IMG/VR virus record: IMGVR_UViG_3300017598_000333
Location: 1-23,251 of that record
Source of the DNA: a virus
DNA length: 23,251 nucleotides
Reading direction: 5' to 3' (one strand)
In this document: one piece after another, positions 11,719 to 20,923 of the stretch
How positions within the stretch are numbered: position 1 is the stretch's first letter
How the letters are laid out: the number at the start of each line of letters is the position of its first letter
Notes under the pieces: model-generated
What the model was told of the DNA's origin: nothing
What the model saw: the letters and a program-made list of their open reading frames with translations, nothing else
Database searches by the model: none
Position numbers and translations under genes: made by a program

Positions 11719-13056
11719 CTAAAGTGTTGGCACCGTATGTGCTGGTTGGTCAAGATCATAATTTCCTAGCACTTCGCCATCTACTGCCGAAATCTGTCCA
11801 GACCTAGTGTTGACCCCAAGAAGAACATCACTTGAGCCGTTGACGATATACACTGAAAGCACCCCGCCAGTCTTGTAAGTCCCGTTCCACGGGTCGGGTG
11901 GAGAGGCAAAGCTGCCGCTTGAATCATGCGTGATAACATCGCCAGCAATAGCCCCGACCTCCCACGCGCCATCAGCAACCACACACAGGTAATAAGCACT
12001 GCCAGACACAAGTGTCGGGCCGCTGGCCCACGAAAGCTCCATCCAATCACCGGTGCCGCTTATTGCCGAAGATGGCGAAGATGCCACCAAATCTTTGGCG
12101 TCATCGTAAATAACAACCCGTACATTGCTTGCCGAAGTGTTGGTGTGCACATAAACAAAAGCCGAAGCAACATCGTAAGTCCCGCCACCGCCACTAGCCG
12201 CCGGAGTGGCCGACACTTCCGAACTGTGTCCACTCTCATTCGCGCTGTTGTCCGTGGCCGTCACCGAATAGAAATACTCCGTGCCATTGACCGCCGTGTT
12301 GTCTGTGTAATTGCTCGCAGCAACCCCGGCTTGCAACAGTGGGCGAGTGCCCGACACAGTGCCCCGATAGACTGTGTAATCGTCAAGGTCGCCCTCGGAA
12401 TTGTCATCCCAGTCAAGCCCAACCGAGCCATCGCCAGCGGTGGCTACTAACCCAGCGGGTGCATCGGGCGGGGTCGTGTCCGACCCGGGATAGCTTATGT
12501 ACAGCGCAGAACCCTCGGTGCTTTCGACGATCGTTGCGCCGTTGCTTGCATGGAAGGTTGTGTAAATGCGTTTGGCTTGGTTGTAAAACAGATCCGTGAT
12601 CAAGGCAACTGACGACCAAGTTGTGTCTCCATCTACAGCAAATGACCTCAACCGATAGTTAATCTCGCCACGCCTTGGCTCTGCCGTGCTGCCGATGTCG
12701 TGACCAAATGTAGTCGAGTCCACATGAATGAAGGAGGCAGTAGCCCAACCCTCATCATTCGGGTTAAAGTCCAGCCTATACCCATCGTGCCCAGTTGCGG
12801 CAGTCCACGAGATGTTAATCCCGCCACTGTCAGCATCAGCCACAGCCGCAGCAATGCCGCTGTTGTGGTCGCCGGAATGGTTGGTTGCACCAGAGCCCCA
12901 AGAGATCGTGGCGGTGTCTGGGTAGCTGCCTGCCCCCTCTTTAAACAACATCTTTATATTAGCTGTCTGATTAGTTGTTGCCGTTACATTGAGCGTGATG
13001 TCGCCTGCCGCTGCCATTGAGGCGACCAGCATAAGGGCAATCAAATATCTAAGCAT
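11719..13056 (-). CDS. Secreted FN3-domain protein with signal peptide
   Basis: A 445-residue protein. Residues 1-17 (MLRYLIALMLVASMAAA) form a clear signal peptide with an AxA cleavage motif. A beta-rich N-terminal part (about 18-190) precedes a fibronectin type III domain (about 195-285, TTPPDAPAGLVATAGDGSVG ... NESGHSSEVSATP) and a Gly linker. A C-terminal jelly-roll-like domain follows (about 295-400, YDVASAFVYVHTNTSASNVR). The start shares an A with the previous stop (TAATG). The FN3 unit is clearly paralogous to the one in the 13056-14954 gene. It is a probable surface or tail-fibre protein; the site of action (host envelope or virion) is open. Confidence 0.7.
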   Translation of the reverse strand: MLRYLIALMLVASMAAAGDITLNVTATTNQTANIKMLFKEGAGSYPDTATISWGSGATNHSGDHNSGIAAAVADADSGGINISWTAATGHDGYRLDFNPNDEGWATASFIHVDSTTFGHDIGSTAEPRRGEINYRLRSFAVDGDTTWSSVALITDLFYNQAKRIYTTFHASNGATIVESTEGSALYISYPGSDTTPPDAPAGLVATAGDGSVGLDWDDNSEGDLDDYTVYRGTVSGTRPLLQAGVAASNYTDNTAVNGTEYFYSVTATDNSANESGHSSEVSATPAASGGGGTYDVASAFVYVHTNTSASNVRVVIYDDAKDLVASSPSSAISGTGDWMELSWASGPTLVSGSAYYLCVVADGAWEVGAIAGDVITHDSSGSFASPPDPWNGTYKTGGVLSVYIVNGSSDVLLGVNTRSGQISAVDGEVLGNYDLDQPAHTVPTL

Positions 13057-14954
13057 TATTCTGCCTCCGATGCGCTGTTGACCGAGAACGAAGTGAATGA
13101 AAGTGCTGCTGCTACTGGTGTTGCACTAGCCTCGGAGCTTTGGTCAGATTCGTTGCTGCTGTCGTCAACAGCCGTCACAGCATAGAAGTACTCAGTGCCG
13201 TTGACAGCAGTATTGTCGGTGTAGTCTGCTTGCTCGCCTTCTGACATCGTATGCAGCAAAGAAAGCGAGCCCGACACGGTGCCGCGATAAACAACAAAGT
13301 GATTGAAGTCAGTTTCTGTGCCGCCCTCCCAGAACAGGTCAACGGAAGAGTCGCCAGGGAATGCAGCGAGTTCAGTTGGAGCAGCGGGAGGAGTGACATC
13401 GCACCCACCACCGTCATCGTATTCGTATGCTCCTATGTCCCACAAGGCGTTCTTCGGGCGACAATCGCCAGCATAGTCAGTAAATGGTGCGCTGGTGCTT
13501 GTACCGGCATCCACGAGTGAGCTAGACACCGTAAGCGTGAAGTCGTGTGTAAGTGGGTCGCCACCCTCAGACCACGATGTAAAGCCGACTGTCTCGAAGT
13601 CGCCATTGCGATGCTCGTCGTTGTTAAGTTCAGTGCCGGAAATCGTGCCAGAACTTTCACCGCTGACGTTGTTCACGACATAGCAATTGGTTGCTCCCGC
13701 ACCGGAAAACTTTGCTTGAGGATACCATGTCCACCAGCTAACACCGTCCGGAATTGTCGACAACTGTGTAAGGGTGTTGTTTGCAATGATGCAGTCGTTG
13801 GCCGGGGTCGCAAGAGTTATGCCCTCATTTGTGTTGGTTACAATCACATTGTTCCTGACGACCACATTGTCATGGTCATCGCCGTTAAGAAATATTGCCT
13901 GTGCCGCCCTGTCGTCGGTGAAAAGGAAGCTAGACAAGTCGGTCGACCCGAGCAGATAGTTGTCTTCAATGAGCACATTGGTCGTCGAAGACCCCCAATC
14001 TTGGATGAAGTCTACATGGTTAGCATTAACCGTGTAGAAGTCCTTACCTACGACTCCCTTGATGTGAACTGAGTCAATATTGCTGAACTGCATACCGTCG
14101 CCAACGATGTAGTTGTAGGTGTTGTTGATGAAGTTGGCGGGCCCTATGTTTAAGTACTTACCGCCATAGTTACACACAGAGAAGTCAGTATTCTGTACAT
14201 GGGCATACGCTACCGTATTCATATCAAGGGCATCAATTACGTTCAGGTTCCACGCTACAGTATCTTCCCACGTTTTGGCCGTAGCGAGGTCTTCAGAACC
14301 GAACTGAAGATTATTGATAATCATGCGTCTATTCGGGTAGCCAGTGCGCCCATGAAGGTACATAGCCTCTGGCGCTTCGTTGTAAGCAACGCCCGGTGTA
14401 TCCCAGTCTTGGCGATGCTTGTGGCTGAATGAAAAGCCCTCAAAGTAAAAACCCATGCACTCATACGCCTCGAAGTAATCGAACTGCACATCAGCACCCG
14501 GCATACCCACAAAGCCGAGATCGCCGCCAGCGAGGCCCGGGGTATAGTAAGTGTTGAACACAACCTCGCCGTGATTACCCTCAAGCAACACGCACACATC
14601 GCCGTGCTCAACTGGGCCACCGCTAGTCAGTGTGCCTGTCCGTCCGTACCGGGCCACCTTGGCAATGTCTGTCTCAAGATCTTGGAAAGGATCTAAGAGA
14701 GAACCATCGCCACCCGGACCAGCAGCAGGGTCGAAGTAGTACTTAGTTCCGGCAGAGAAGTCCACAACCGGGGTATAGTATTCCCCTGCAATCAGGTCTT
14801 GGCCGAGTGTCAGCAGATTCACGTCCTGAAACCCGCCACCTGCTCCAACGTATCCACCCTTGCCGCCGTACCCTCGGTCCCAATAAGTCGGGGTAGAGCC
14901 CATCATGGCCACCAGGACAATCAATAAGGCAGCCAAAACAAGGCACCTTACCAT
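13056..14954 (-). CDS. Secreted right-handed beta-helix plus FN3 protein with signal peptide
   Basis: A 632-residue protein. A signal peptide (MVRCLVLAALLIVLVAMMGS) is followed by a right-handed parallel beta-helix (about 65-450) with repeated N-rich turns such as VVVRNNVIVTNTNEGITLAT and CIIANNTL. A DIGAYEY motif typical of the end of extracellular beta-helix proteins follows near residue 510. Then comes an FN3 domain (about 525-610, TPPAAPTELAAFPGDSSVDL...) like that of the next gene. Beta-helices in phages are often tailspikes that bind or degrade polysaccharide, and in bacteria they are often secreted lyases. A GAGGTG about 8 bases upstream supports the start. No catalytic residues can be assigned by eye. 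Confidence 0.75.
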   Translation of the reverse strand: MVRCLVLAALLIVLVAMMGSTPTYWDRGYGGKGGYVGAGGGFQDVNLLTLGQDLIAGEYYTPVVDFSAGTKYYFDPAAGPGGDGSLLDPFQDLETDIAKVARYGRTGTLTSGGPVEHGDVCVLLEGNHGEVVFNTYYTPGLAGGDLGFVGMPGADVQFDYFEAYECMGFYFEGFSFSHKHRQDWDTPGVAYNEAPEAMYLHGRTGYPNRRMIINNLQFGSEDLATAKTWEDTVAWNLNVIDALDMNTVAYAHVQNTDFSVCNYGGKYLNIGPANFINNTYNYIVGDGMQFSNIDSVHIKGVVGKDFYTVNANHVDFIQDWGSSTTNVLIEDNYLLGSTDLSSFLFTDDRAAQAIFLNGDDHDNVVVRNNVIVTNTNEGITLATPANDCIIANNTLTQLSTIPDGVSWWTWYPQAKFSGAGATNCYVVNNVSGESSGTISGTELNNDEHRNGDFETVGFTSWSEGGDPLTHDFTLTVSSSLVDAGTSTSAPFTDYAGDCRPKNALWDIGAYEYDDGGGCDVTPPAAPTELAAFPGDSSVDLFWEGGTETDFNHFVVYRGTVSGSLSLLHTMSEGEQADYTDNTAVNGTEYFYAVTAVDDSSNESDQSSEASATPVAAALSFTSFSVNSASEAE

Positions 14955-15322
14955 GTCAAGATCACCTCGGTTGCACCCTGCAAGTTTACATACACGGAAT
15001 CAGGCGCAACACTCCAAGTCTCACCAAAATGCCGCGGGGGGTATTCAGAGCGAAGCAGGTAGTCACGGTTACCAATGCTAGATACTTCCGGGTCAGCCCT
15101 TAAAACATCGCCAGCGTTCACGGTGCCGTCTTTTCTCAACCACATGAACTTGATCTCAGCGTTGCCGTTGGTTGCCACGTCATAAGACAGAAAACCCGTC
15201 CCGCCAGCCTCGTACAGCCGCAACCCGCCATCAGTCGTAAAGTCTTCCTCACCGGCTCTTGCAAATCCGACAACAGCAACCAGGAAGACAACCATCAAAA
15301 GTACAATTTCGGTCCGTTTCAT
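14948..15322 (-). CDS. Small secreted protein with signal peptide in the tail module
   Basis: A 124-residue protein. The signal peptide MKRTEIVLLMVVFLVAVVGF ends with ARAGEE, a good AxA-type cleavage site. The mature part is about 100 residues, beta-rich, without cysteines (DGGLRLYEAGGTGFLSYDVA...). AAGGAG lies 8 bases before the ATG. It is the first of four consecutive exported proteins, and its stop overlaps the beta-helix gene start by 7 bases. The function is unknown. Confidence 0.65.
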   Translation of the reverse strand: MKRTEIVLLMVVFLVAVVGFARAGEEDFTTDGGLRLYEAGGTGFLSYDVATNGNAEIKFMWLRKDGTVNAGDVLRADPEVSSIGNRDYLLRSEYPPRHFGETWSVAPDSVYVNLQGATEVILTW

Positions 15323-15343
15323 TCTCTCTGCTCCTTGTTTTGT

Positions 15344-15820
15344 TTACCAACTATGCCAGAGCCGGTGGCCCAGCACCGTCAACCCTTTGATTGTGAGGAC
15401 ATTGAATGGATCGTCGTCATATTCCAGCCCCTGGACGCTACTCTCAACGGCATCAAACCAAACGGTTAAATAATCAAGGTCAGGCGTCTTGTAGAAATGG
15501 AAATCAAAGTCGGTATCATCACCCGATGAGTAACAGTTGACGGTCAGTGTCAATGTGTGGATTCCAACAGTCACCGCACTGAGGCTGATATTTCCCTCTT
15601 TTTTGGGGCCTAGACCCGCAATGGTCGCGTTGGTCACACCATCGACCTTCACCAAAAGACTGACATAATTCAAACCAAACCCTTGAGACACGAGGTTACC
15701 CGTGACAATCGGCTTGACTGCTGCTTCTGCCCTGATGCAGTCGTCATTCTCTACCATTTGATTGAGGTCAACCGCCGGAAGTTCATGGCCGTCAATAAAT
15801 TCTAAATTTTGGTAACTCAC
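15344..15820 (-). CDS. Tail-region structural protein, unknown function
   Basis: A 158-residue protein starting with GTG at 15820 that overlaps the hub-like gene stop (TGGTGAG). It is beta-rich with an N-terminal FIDGHELPAVDLNQMVEND motif and a VGIHTLTLTVNCYSSGDDTD strand pair suggestive of a jelly-roll or Ig-like fold. It has no signal peptide, in contrast to the next gene. Its position after the large tail protein suggests a distal tail or fibre-attachment protein. Confidence 0.55.
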   Translation of the reverse strand: MSYQNLEFIDGHELPAVDLNQMVENDDCIRAEAAVKPIVTGNLVSQGFGLNYVSLLVKVDGVTNATIAGLGPKKEGNISLSAVTVGIHTLTLTVNCYSSGDDTDFDFHFYKTPDLDYLTVWFDAVESSVQGLEYDDDPFNVLTIKGLTVLGHRLWHSW

Positions 15821-17385
15821 CAGAGCACGTCCGATCCGCCAATCAACGACTCACCAATAACAAAAAACCCTTGATTGACAAAAGGGTCATTGTGAGCTTT
15901 GACATCCGCTTTATTTCTCAAGAGGTCGATATTTATGCCAGTAGTTGAAACAACCGCCATATTGAGCCCAGTGGTTGCCTCCCTGATCCCGACAGTTCCA
16001 CCAAGCTCAGCAACAGCGCCAGCAAGAGTGCATTTTAGATAATGCTCCCTCTTTGCCTCTTTGTTTCTGGCCAAGTAAGTGTTGGCTGCACTCATCACGC
16101 TGATCCCACGGACTTCCCAGCCTATTTTGACAGTAATGGCCCGCCGTTCTAAAAGCGGAGATTCCGTCAGAGGGATGGTTGCCGCATAGCTGGCATCTTC
16201 ACCACTTCCCAGGATCAGGTATTTGAAAAGACAGTCGGTGATAGTGTCGGCAAGAGTGTCCGTGTATTGGCCAGTGAGGATGTCCACCTGCCCGCTTCCG
16301 GGGTCTCCATTGAGGACCAAGCTCTCCCCGCTGGCAGGCTGCAAAACCCAGAGAGCGACCTGGCCAGACGGAGCCGGGTAAACCGTCCCGTGGACGACAG
16401 TGAGGGCGCCCTGAATGAGCGAAGACAAACTTGAGCCTTTTGACCATGAGCCAGCAACAACAGGAGACAAATCCACCAAGTCATCCCAGTTGGTTTCGTC
16501 AAAAAGGGGAGACGAATAAAAGGCCCCATCCAGGACGTTGTAGCAAGTCAGGCCAGCAACATCCTCAATGAGGTGTCGAACCATATTTACGGGAGTTAAT
16601 TCAGCGGTTGTCCTGGGCTCGCTTGTAAATATCTCGTAAGTGTCCCCCACTTCATAGGCTCCGGATTCCGCACTCCAACCTGCTGCTGGAATCCGAAAAG
16701 CGTCACTCTCGCCGCTGGTGCTGGCAACTTGACACTCCGCAGAAATCGAACCAGACCCAAGCACCGCCCCGTCTTCGTTTTCGCTTCTAACCTCAAAGGT
16801 GGTTGTTGTTGTAAATACAACACAAAAAGTCTCATCAATAAGATTCAACAGCCCCCAGGTGTCATAACAGTAAAGCTCAATCTCGTCATCCCACCCCACG
16901 GAGTCCTTGTCCTGTCGGACTGTTTTGACACTTGAAAGCCACCCCTCTTCACAAAACCTCATGTCTCTAGGTAATTTGAATTTCAAAACATCCATGACAG
17001 CATCGCGGACCTCAAGAGTGACTGTCCCGTTCGTTGAGGCCACAAAGCTGTTAATTTTCCCCTGAGCGAAAACAGCCCACTCGTCAGCCACAGGAAAGCC
17101 GCCCTCAATGCAGGCCCAACAGCCAGGCAATGAATAGGCCAGCATTGCAAGATCCTTGTTGGTTGCCTGGACCTGCCACGCTTGCCCTTGGATGACCCCA
17201 AAGGACCGCTCTCGCTTTCTCTCAATTTGAGAAACATTAAGCAGCTCTTGGCCCTCAGTGATGGTCAACAATGTCCCCGGGGAACCATCAACCCCATCAT
17301 TGAGTCGGACATGGAGACGCACCCGCAGGGCCTCCCCCGAAGGACCTCTTGCAATGTCAGTAAATGCCTGTGAGAAATAACCCAT
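15817..17385 (-). CDS. Large distal tail protein, hub-like
   Basis: A 522-residue protein, rich in beta structure, starting MGYFSQAFTDIARGPSGEAL. It is the largest protein between the tape measure gene and the signal-peptide genes, the place of the siphovirus baseplate hub (gpJ/Tal position). Segments such as LLNVSQIERKRERSFGVIQG and a region with repeated AELTPVNMVRHLIEDVAGLT would suit a hub with inserted domains, but I do not recognise a named family. It starts at the overlap TGATG with the preceding small gene. Confidence 0.5.
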   Translation of the reverse strand: MGYFSQAFTDIARGPSGEALRVRLHVRLNDGVDGSPGTLLTITEGQELLNVSQIERKRERSFGVIQGQAWQVQATNKDLAMLAYSLPGCWACIEGGFPVADEWAVFAQGKINSFVASTNGTVTLEVRDAVMDVLKFKLPRDMRFCEEGWLSSVKTVRQDKDSVGWDDEIELYCYDTWGLLNLIDETFCVVFTTTTTFEVRSENEDGAVLGSGSISAECQVASTSGESDAFRIPAAGWSAESGAYEVGDTYEIFTSEPRTTAELTPVNMVRHLIEDVAGLTCYNVLDGAFYSSPLFDETNWDDLVDLSPVVAGSWSKGSSLSSLIQGALTVVHGTVYPAPSGQVALWVLQPASGESLVLNGDPGSGQVDILTGQYTDTLADTITDCLFKYLILGSGEDASYAATIPLTESPLLERRAITVKIGWEVRGISVMSAANTYLARNKEAKREHYLKCTLAGAVAELGGTVGIREATTGLNMAVVSTTGINIDLLRNKADVKAHNDPFVNQGFFVIGESLIGGSDVLW

Positions 17386-17693
17386 CAGGCAATAGCAATC
17401 TGGACCCCAATGGCCCCTTTTTGGAGAGAGTTGAGGTGGTCTGTTGGGAAAATGACATCCCCGATATTGGCAGCAACAGCAGCCTCAAGGACTGTGGTGA
17501 CAATCCCAGCAGTCCATTCAGCCTCAAGCCCGGCATGATCGGCAAATTTCAAGGTCATGATGCCGAAGACCCTGCCGTCCTCATTCCGGTCCAACTTGAC
17601 TTTCAACTCATCGGCCAATGCCATCTCTGAAGGGTCACCGTTTTGGTCGACGGTGCTTTCCAGTGGTTGCCAAAAATCAACAATCGTTGCCAT
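17385..17693 (-). CDS. Small tail-module protein, unknown function
   Basis: A 102-residue acidic protein, MATIVDFWQPLESTVDQNGD.... It has mixed alpha/beta character and ends AIGVQIAIA. Its stop overlaps the start of the 522-residue tail protein (TGATG), so the two are translationally coupled. No motif is recognised. Confidence 0.55.
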   Translation of the reverse strand: MATIVDFWQPLESTVDQNGDPSEMALADELKVKLDRNEDGRVFGIMTLKFADHAGLEAEWTAGIVTTVLEAAVAANIGDVIFPTDHLNSLQKGAIGVQIAIA

Positions 17694-17710
17694 TTTTTAA
17701 GCCTCTCTAC

Positions 17711-18697
17711 TTAGAACCAAGTGAAAACAACGCCTTCAATGTTCTTGTAGTCGTCAAAGGTTGCGCCCTGCAGCCCTGCGACAGTTCCAGTCTCATCGGT
17801 TTTGATCAGGTGTCCAGCTGGTTTGAAATTCGACCGACCCACCCTGCCCGAATAACCGTTGCTCATGTTAAACAGGGCGGGAGTAATTGGACCACCACCA
17901 CCATAAGTGTGGCCAAGGTTGATGTTATAGGCCCTGATCTCTGCGTTGTGACCATTGGAAAGGTCGCCGGTAATGTCGAACATGTACCGGATGCCGCCGT
18001 CTTCCTCATCGCCTGCATAATCCCATGAGTAAAAATCAGAGTCACGGATGGTAAGCCGCACCCAACCATCAGACTTGATGCCATAGGACCAAAGGTTGTG
18101 GTCTCCCCAGGTCTGCATTCTGCTCTGGCAATTTTTCATTCCAAATTGGACTGGGTATGAATAAATGGCCGGTTTTTTGATGTCGATCAAATAGGGCTCA
18201 GTGATCTCCACCGGATTATCCAGGCCGTAAGAGTTCCCCAGACAGAGGTTTTCAAGTAAAACACAGGTGTAATCCGTCCCAACAGGGTTGACTGTGATGA
18301 TGGGCTTGGCCTGAGACTGGACCCCATTGATAAAAGTGGAAATCCCGCCCCCAAGGGCCTCCCACACGGGAGAGACCTCACCAACTAAGGAAATAGTCCC
18401 TCCAATTGTGAGGTTTTCTGGATAGGTCCCAGGGTAAATCTTGATGATGTTCTGGCTTGTGTGGCCGGTGGCCTCAGCCGCATCAATCGCCTCCTGGATG
18501 GTCGGAAAATGCCGCCTGTCTGTTGCCGTGACATTCCCCAGGTTGCTGTCTGTGTAAGAAGGGGAGACATAAAAAACACGCTGAGGAGCCAAAACATGCC
18601 CAATGGTCCTCCAGTTGGCCCGCAACTCATTTCCGTGACTTTCGCTGTCATCGGACGGCAGGGACAGGTTGAGAAATTCCTCATATGTGAAGCTCAT
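17711..18697 (-). CDS. Pectinesterase-like beta-helix protein, possible tailspike
   Basis: A 328-residue protein. The segment FPTIQEAIDAAEATGHTSQN then IIKIYPGTYPENLTI is the classic start of pectinesterase-like or pectate-lyase-like right-handed beta-helices (TIQ.AID.A....I.I.PGTY.E). Repeated short strands follow to about residue 280 (YGIKSDGWVRLTIRDSDFYS). It has no signal peptide, so unlike the beta-helix at 13056-14954 it is probably assembled into the virion, perhaps as a tailspike or decoration. Catalytic residues are not evident. Its start overlaps the stop of the upstream gene (18694-18697). Confidence 0.7.
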   Translation of the reverse strand: MSFTYEEFLNLSLPSDDSESHGNELRANWRTIGHVLAPQRVFYVSPSYTDSNLGNVTATDRRHFPTIQEAIDAAEATGHTSQNIIKIYPGTYPENLTIGGTISLVGEVSPVWEALGGGISTFINGVQSQAKPIITVNPVGTDYTCVLLENLCLGNSYGLDNPVEITEPYLIDIKKPAIYSYPVQFGMKNCQSRMQTWGDHNLWSYGIKSDGWVRLTIRDSDFYSWDYAGDEEDGGIRYMFDITGDLSNGHNAEIRAYNINLGHTYGGGGPITPALFNMSNGYSGRVGRSNFKPAGHLIKTDETGTVAGLQGATFDDYKNIEGVVFTWF

Positions 18698-19137
18698 TCG
18701 GGGTACTCCTGAATCTTGAAGGAAAGTGAGTATTTTCCAGGGGATAAATAGACAGGGTGGAATGTGGTCCCTACCCAGTGGACCCGAATGGATTCAAGGG
18801 GCTCGCCATGCGGCAGGAGATCAAAGACCCTTGCCAGGAAAAAGACCTTCACGTCAGGAATATCAGCCTCGTCAATGACCGCGAAATCAACTCGCCAAGC
18901 CCTGACCGATTCCCCATAAGGTCTGATTGAGACAGGAACCCCAAGGCGATAGTGAATGATCTCTGAAGCCGTGATGCTGTGTTCTTCCTGTAGGTCATCA
19001 CTGCCCAAGTGGTAAGTGGGCAGCTCGAACGCCGGCCAGTCCTGCCCGCCAAAAACGGCCGTCCCAAAATCCTCATTGCCATAGGCCCCGGAGGCATCAA
19101 ACCTATCCTCCCTGAGCCTGAAAGCTGGACTAGACAT
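18694..19137 (-). CDS. Distal-tail-like protein directly after tape measure
   Basis: A 147-residue protein from the ATG at 19137 (MSSPAFRLREDRFDASGAYG), with GGAGG 6 bases upstream; the TTG at 19143 is less likely. The start lies inside the 3' end of the tape measure gene. The protein is beta-rich (VSIRPYGESVRAWRVDFAVI ... YLSPGKYSLSFKIQEYPE). The position immediately downstream of the tape measure fits a distal tail protein (Dit), though it is shorter than many. The call is by synteny. Confidence 0.5.
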   Translation of the reverse strand: MSSPAFRLREDRFDASGAYGNEDFGTAVFGGQDWPAFELPTYHLGSDDLQEEHSITASEIIHYRLGVPVSIRPYGESVRAWRVDFAVIDEADIPDVKVFFLARVFDLLPHGEPLESIRVHWVGTTFHPVYLSPGKYSLSFKIQEYPE

Positions 19138-20923
19138 TGACAACCTCCGGACCGTGCAGGGTGCCGACCTCTTTCAGCTCGTCATAAAGCATGGAGGCCA
19201 CCCGCCTGATGTTGATAGGGTCATCGCTGAGAGTTGTGTTGAGGGAAAGGTTAAGACTGCCGATTTGCACGCCGCCGCCGTTGATCTTGTCGTTTGGTGT
19301 AATTGCGCCTGACCTGTTGGGCGTGAAAAGCTCCGGCCCTTCTTCTCCAACCAGGTAAGTTTTACCGCCGGTCACCGGGCCGCCCGCTGCCCTGGCCCCG
19401 TCAAGCATCCCACCACCAAGGCTGCCGCCGCCGTGCACTGCATCCATCGGAATCTCACCAACTGAAAAACCAAGCGCCTTTGCGATGGCTGATACGATAT
19501 ACATCTTAATGATCATGCCGGTGAGGTCTTTAATGATGCCGATAGCCATGTTCTTAAAGGCACGGCCGATCATGATTGGCCCCTCGGTCAGGCCCATCAT
19601 GTTGGTGGCAAGATCCCCGATAGCATCACCTAGGACATTACTGATTGAGTCAGCGACCCGAACAAATGTCCCAGCCATGATGTCACCGGTCTGATCGGAT
19701 ATAGACCTGATTTCCCCATAAGCAGCAATAAACTGCGCCTTGATCTTGGCAAGCTGGTCCGAGACGGTCAAATCTTCCTGAGATTGATCTCCCGTACCTT
19801 CCCCGCCCTCTTCGCCTTCGGCCCCGGAACCAGACGCCATCATCTGATCATTCAACTGCCCCCACCAGGTTACAAGCTCCTGCACATCCGCACTGGCCTG
19901 CATCATTGCCTCATGATTGAATACTTCAGGCACCGACATGTCTTTCAAGGAAGAGCTGTCAAAAGCCTCAGGCATTTCAGGAGTCTCGGGAGTCTCTCCA
20001 AACTGGAAAATATCCCCAACACCCGGTATCCCGTTCAAGGCGTCCGAGAAACCGAGCGTGGCGTCCGTGGCCAGGCCAAGATCCTCAAGCAGTTTGTCGG
20101 CCTCTAAGCCTTTTTTCCAATGAGCATAGCCGCCCTCAGCCTCACTCAGTTCCTGTGTTTTCTTGATGAAAGAACCAAGTTTCGATGTCACTTCAGTCAA
20201 GGAGTCACCGAAGTCAGTCACTGCCGGTGCAAGCTCAATCGCCAATGTCTGAGACATGCCCTTGAACGTGGTGTCAAGACGCTGCATTGCGTCTTTCGCG
20301 TCAGCGGCCTTCTGTGCGCCCACCTCGTCAAGCGTGAGCCCAAGCCTGTCGGCCTCTTCACGCATCTCTCTGATTCCACCGGCACCGCTCTTAAACATCG
20401 GCAGAAGGTCAGCACCAGAACGCCCGAAAATATTCATGGCGATCTGAGTGCGCCGCGCCCGGTCATCAACCTTGCTCAACTCTTCGGCAATAAGCTCAAA
20501 CGAATCTTCCGGCTTCATGGACTGCAAATCAGAAATCGAAAGATTGATGCCCTTGAATGCTCTCTTCGCAGTAGACAGCCCATCTGCCGCATCAGAGATA
20601 TTCTTCTGCATCTTCTTCATGGATGTTGCGACTGTCTCAAGTGACGTGCCCGACAACTGTGCCGCGTGGTTGTACTGGCTGAGAGCAACAGTTGAAACGC
20701 CAATACTGTCAGACAGCTTCGAGATACGATCAGCCGAATCAAGTGCCTGCTTGCCCATCGTAACGATTGCACCAACACTCGCAGCAGCAGCCAGCGGACC
20801 GAGAACCTTTGTCAAGCCCGCCGAAACAGTCCTCAAGTTCTCCATTTTTGAAGTAGCAGACCTAAACGCCGGACCTGTCTTGTCCTTCGCTGTCAGTAGC
20901 GTTTCAACCTTATTTCTTGCCAC
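19130..20923 (-). CDS. Tail tape measure protein
   Basis: A 597-residue protein. The N-terminus (VETLLTAKDKTGPAFRSATS...) and the helical stretch with GKQALDSADRISKLSDSIGV, LSQYNHAAQLSG and IAMNIFGRSGADLLPMF match tape measure proteins. So does the C-terminal AAGGPVTGGKTYLVGEEGPE followed by LFTPN. A membrane-like segment (MYIVSAIAKALGF) lies around residues 475-487. At about 1.5 Angstrom per residue it predicts a tail near 90 nm, a siphovirus-type length. The GTG at 20923 has AAGGAG upstream and lies within the last codons of the frameshifted chaperone GT frame. Confidence 0.93.
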   Translation of the reverse strand: MARNKVETLLTAKDKTGPAFRSATSKMENLRTVSAGLTKVLGPLAAAASVGAIVTMGKQALDSADRISKLSDSIGVSTVALSQYNHAAQLSGTSLETVATSMKKMQKNISDAADGLSTAKRAFKGINLSISDLQSMKPEDSFELIAEELSKVDDRARRTQIAMNIFGRSGADLLPMFKSGAGGIREMREEADRLGLTLDEVGAQKAADAKDAMQRLDTTFKGMSQTLAIELAPAVTDFGDSLTEVTSKLGSFIKKTQELSEAEGGYAHWKKGLEADKLLEDLGLATDATLGFSDALNGIPGVGDIFQFGETPETPEMPEAFDSSSLKDMSVPEVFNHEAMMQASADVQELVTWWGQLNDQMMASGSGAEGEEGGEGTGDQSQEDLTVSDQLAKIKAQFIAAYGEIRSISDQTGDIMAGTFVRVADSISNVLGDAIGDLATNMMGLTEGPIMIGRAFKNMAIGIIKDLTGMIIKMYIVSAIAKALGFSVGEIPMDAVHGGGSLGGGMLDGARAAGGPVTGGKTYLVGEEGPELFTPNRSGAITPNDKINGGGVQIGSLNLSLNTTLSDDPINIRRVASMLYDELKEVGTLHGPEVVNV

